Origin: DATNBT01 sp964579765
GTDB taxonomy: Bacteria; Acidobacteriota; Vicinamibacteria; Vicinamibacterales; CAVVIG01
Length of the DNA stretch: 15,841 bases
Assembly: GCA_964579765.1 (NCBI GenBank)
Contig: CAZOIK010000197.1
Span: 1 to 15,841, forward strand
Direction of reading: 5' to 3'
Shown here: in pieces, positions 14,034-15,841 of the stretch
How positions within the stretch are numbered: position 1 is the stretch's first letter
Layout of the letters: each line of letters opens with the position of its first letter
The notes under the pieces: generated by a model
The model's input: the letters and a program-made list of their open reading frames with translations, nothing else
Databases searched by the model: none
Told to the model about the DNA's origin: nothing
Position numbers and translations under genes: made by a program

Positions 14034-14588
14034 ATGACCGATCGAATGCCGCCGATTCCCCGCGATCGCTGGACCGATGCGCAAGCCAAGGCAGCAGAGG
14101 AGTTCGCGAGGCTGCGCGGGCAGGAGGTCTTCGGCCCCTTCGCCCTGATGCTGCGCAGCCCGGAGGTGATGCTGCGAGCCGCGGCCATGGGCGACTACAT
14201 GCGCTACAAGACGTCGCTGCCGCGCGCGCTCAACGAGTTCGTCATCCTGCTCGTCGCGCGCCACTGGAGCCAGCCGTTCGAGTGGCACGTCCACCAGCCG
14301 GCGGCGATCAAGGCAGGATTGAGCGAGCAGCTCGTCAACGCGATCGCGAAGGGTCGCCGGCCGCCTGAAATGTCTGCCGACGAAGCCGTCGTCCACGACT
14401 TTGTGACCGAGCTGCTGCGGCTGCAGAACGTCAGCGACGCGACCTACGCGCGAGCTCGCGATCGCTTCGGCGAGCCGGGCATCATCGACATCGTCGGCGT
14501 CACCGGCTACTACGCGTTTCTGTCGATGATGATGAACACGGCGAGAACCGCCGTGCCGCAGGATTCAGACGTTCCTCCGCTGCCGTAG
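14034..14588 (+). CDS. Carboxymuconolactone decarboxylase (CMD/AhpD-like) family protein
   Basis: A 184-residue, all-helical protein. The CMD core is LPRALNEFVILLVARHWSQ (61-79) followed by FEWHVHQPAAIKAGLSEQLV (81-100); the Glu, Trp and paired His residues match the conserved E-x-H style motif. AhpD-type members use a CxxC pair for peroxidase activity, but this protein contains no cysteine, so it cannot be that kind of reductase. A decarboxylase-like or other role is possible, and the substrate is unknown. The ATG at 14034 has GAGGA 4 nt upstream. It follows the amidase by 30 bp, with the palindrome between them, and may still be cotranscribed. Its 3' end is 6 bp from the repeat pair at 14595. 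Confidence 0.9.
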   Translation: MTDRMPPIPRDRWTDAQAKAAEEFARLRGQEVFGPFALMLRSPEVMLRAAAMGDYMRYKTSLPRALNEFVILLVARHWSQPFEWHVHQPAAIKAGLSEQLVNAIAKGRRPPEMSADEAVVHDFVTELLRLQNVSDATYARARDRFGEPGIIDIVGVTGYYAFLSMMMNTARTAVPQDSDVPPLP

Positions 14589-14594
14589 ACGTTC

Positions 14595-14619
14595 GGCGGC
14601 CCTGAAAGGACCGCCCTAC
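14595..14619 (-). repeat. REP-like palindrome, copy 5 (GTAG head, GGCGGTCC arm)
   Basis: Read on the minus strand: GTAG, GGCGGTCC, loop TTTCA, GGGCCGCC. The single arm difference is a G-U wobble in this strand's RNA, so the stem is still formed. It begins 6 bp after the CMD gene stop and is the inverted partner of the copy at 14625-14649. Confidence 0.72.
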
Positions 14620-14624
14620 AGCAC

Positions 14625-14649
14625 GCAGGCCGGCCCTTTCAGGGCCGGC
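14625..14649 (+). repeat. REP-like palindrome, copy 6 (GCAG head, GCCGGCCC arms)
   Basis: GCAG is followed by GCCGGCCC, loop TTTCA and GGGCCGGC with perfect arms. Its last base is the first base of the reverse-complemented stop codon of the M20 gene. With copy 5 it forms an inverted pair between two convergent genes. Read in reverse complement, the pair has the same order of arm types as the pair at 854-937. Confidence 0.75.
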
Positions 14650-15644
14650 TATGTCAGCAGTCCTCTCGCGATGTTCACGTAGCTATCGACCGCCGCGGTG
14701 AGCTCGGCGATCGAGACGTATTCGTTCGCCGTGTGCGCGACGTGGATCGAACCCGGACCGAACAGCAGCGGCCGGCCCCACGCCGAGAGAAACGGGATGT
14801 CAGTCGTGTAGGGAAACACCGCCGTCTCGAAGCCCGGCACGACCTGCATCTTGATCGGCGGTACGTCGAGCACGTGTTCGATCGACACGCGCATCTCCAG
14901 CGACGCGATCGCCCTGCGCACGTCCGCGGCGTCGCCGACCGTGCGAAACATGATTTCGGCCTCCGCGGATGGCGAGACGACGTTCGGCGCGACGCCTCCC
15001 TGGATCAGCCCGACCGTGTAGTAGGTCTTTCCGAGCACCGGATCCTCGGGCAGCGGCAGCCCGCGCAGCTCCATGAGCGCGTCGAGCAGCTTGTCGATGG
15101 CCGAGACGCCGAGCTCCGGGAACGACGAGTGCGCGGCGCGCCCTTCGGCGTGCAGCTTCACGCGCAGGATGCCGCGTGTGGCCGCGCCGAGCCGGCTGTC
15201 GGTCGGCTCGCCGTTGACGAGGAATCGCGATCCGCCGGCAGCCTGGTTCGCGAGCTTCGCCCCGTCGCTGCCGCGCTCCTCGCCGACCACGAACAGCAGG
15301 CCGACGCGCGTCTCGCCGTCCCGCCGCAGCCGATCGACGGCCGCGACCTGCGCCGCCAGGATGCCCTTCGCGTCGCACGAGCCGCGGCCGTACAGGCGAT
15401 CGCCATCGACCCGGCTCGGGAAGAACGGCGGCACGCAGTCGAAGTGCGTGGACAACACGACCGCAGGGCTCGCGCCCGCCGCCGCCGTCGCGATCACGTT
15501 CACGCGATCGCCGTCCACGCGCTGCGCGGTGACCGCGAGGCCGAGCTCGCGCAGGTGGCGGACGAGCCAGCGCCCCGCCTCGCCCTCGCGTCCGGTCGTC
15601 GAGTCGATGTCGACGAGGCCGCGCGCGAACGCTACCGGATCCAC
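14649..15644 (-). CDS. dapE: M20-family metallo-hydrolase, probable succinyl-diaminopimelate desuccinylase
   Basis: A 331-residue cytosolic di-zinc deacylase. Metal ligands and catalytic residues are in order: His67 and Asp69 in STHFDCVPP, Asp91 in GRGSCDAKG, catalytic Glu122 with Glu123 in VVGEERGSD, Glu146 in NGEPTD and His304 in VAHTANEY. The dimerisation lid lies between, starting near LRVKLHAEGRAAHSS. M20 members include ArgE, DapE and peptidases, and GRGSCDAKG resembles ArgE as much as DapE. The gene directly follows and overlaps dapD, so the reaction inferred is removal of succinate from N-succinyl-diaminopimelate. The start is a GTG at 15644, with GGAG 8 nt upstream, overlapping the dapD stop by 13 nt. 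Its own stop abuts a palindrome. Confidence 0.8.
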   Translation of the reverse strand: MDPVAFARGLVDIDSTTGREGEAGRWLVRHLRELGLAVTAQRVDGDRVNVIATAAAGASPAVVLSTHFDCVPPFFPSRVDGDRLYGRGSCDAKGILAAQVAAVDRLRRDGETRVGLLFVVGEERGSDGAKLANQAAGGSRFLVNGEPTDSRLGAATRGILRVKLHAEGRAAHSSFPELGVSAIDKLLDALMELRGLPLPEDPVLGKTYYTVGLIQGGVAPNVVSPSAEAEIMFRTVGDAADVRRAIASLEMRVSIEHVLDVPPIKMQVVPGFETAVFPYTTDIPFLSAWGRPLLFGPGSIHVAHTANEYVSIAELTAAVDSYVNIARGLLT

Positions 15645-15841
15645 GCCTCGAGCTCCGTGCGCGTGTCGGTGCGGGAATCGCGGTACTTCACGATGACCGG
15701 CGTCGCGAGCGAGAGCTGCCACTCGGGCCCCTTGCCCGCCGTCACGGCGCGCGCGCCCGGCACCACGACCGCGCCTTCCGGAATGACGAGCGGGCGATCC
15801 GCGGACGGACGGATGATCTCGCCTTTGACGAGGTCGTACAC
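15632..15841 (-). CDS. dapD: Tetrahydrodipicolinate N-succinyltransferase, C-terminal fragment
   Basis: Only the last 69-70 residues are in the window; the gene continues beyond the right edge. The frame shows YDLVKGEIIRP, then VIPEGAVVVPGARAV (about 20-34), then LSLATPVIVKYRD (about 43-55), which match the end of the left-handed beta-helix and the C-terminal strand of DapD. The enzyme succinylates tetrahydrodipicolinate in the diaminopimelate/lysine pathway. The apparent first codon is GTG at the window edge and is not a true start. The overlapping M20 gene supports the assignment. Alternative acyltransferases with a beta-helix are less likely given the VVVPG and VIVKYRD motifs. Confidence 0.82.
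   Translation of the reverse strand: MYDLVKGEIIRPSADRPLVIPEGAVVVPGARAVTAGKGPEWQLSLATPVIVKYRDSRTDTRTELEAWIR
15653..15656 (-). promoter_or_regulatory. Ribosome binding site deciding the GTG start of the M20 gene
   Basis: GGAG lies 8 nt upstream of the GTG at 15644, within the last codons of dapD. It supports this start over an opening 26 codons earlier, whose extra residues (Arg/His-rich) do not look like an M20 N-terminus. Confidence 0.6.

Noticed and set aside
15645..15722. 26-residue N-terminal extension of the M20 gene
   Set aside because: It lies within dapD, has unusual Arg/His-rich composition, and the GTG at 15644 has a proper ribosome site.

Overview
The window is a GC-rich, gene-dense stretch of ordinary bacterial chromosome. 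The organism is most likely an acidobacterium, perhaps class Vicinamibacteria. This rests on the base composition, on a secreted protein of a family I know as abundant in Acidobacteria (left edge), on a NifA-like orphan sigma-54 activator, and on short GTAG-headed palindromes at gene ends. The placement is recognition, not a computed result. I saw no rRNA, tRNA, CRISPR array, insertion sequence, prophage gene or plasmid function.

Layout from left to right. (1) 1-833 (-): a partial secreted protein of unknown function, cut by the window edge. (2) 854-937: a pair of inverted palindromic repeats. (3) 940-4522 (-): two overlapping half-size ABC exporter genes, probably a heterodimer. (4) 4564-5205 (+): an unrecognised cytosolic protein, divergent from the exporter. 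(5) 5188-6543 (-): a LOG-family nucleotide hydrolase followed by a DinB-fold protein. (6) 6581-7422 (+): an SRPBCC/AHSA1 protein translationally coupled to a DUF423 membrane protein. (7) 7422-7446: a single palindromic repeat between convergent gene ends. (8) 7453-9009 (-): a GAF/AAA+/Fis sigma-54 activator. (9) 9010-9301: a gene-free stretch with a 9-bp inverted repeat. (10) 9302-9490 (+): a 62-residue winged-helix-like protein. (11) 9527-11997 (-): pyruvate kinase coupled to an MscS-type channel. (12) 12014-14588 (+): an O-methyltransferase, an amidase and a CMD/AhpD-like protein. (13) 14595-14649: a second inverted pair of palindromic repeats. (14) 14649-15841 (-): an M20 deacylase and the C-terminal end of dapD, which look like the succinylase branch of lysine/diaminopimelate synthesis.

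The genes do not form one obvious system. The clear functional links are the ABC pair, dapD with the M20 hydrolase, and the stop/start-overlapping pairs pyk-mscS and SRPBCC-DUF423. The most noteworthy non-coding signal is a family of GTAG-headed hairpins with a conserved TTTCA loop and co-varying arms. All six copies abut gene 3' ends, and four form two BIME-like inverted pairs. A second theme is -10-like hexamers placed so close to start codons that several transcripts may be leaderless or nearly so, including head-to-head promoters squeezed into a 16-bp gap between pyk and the methyltransferase.
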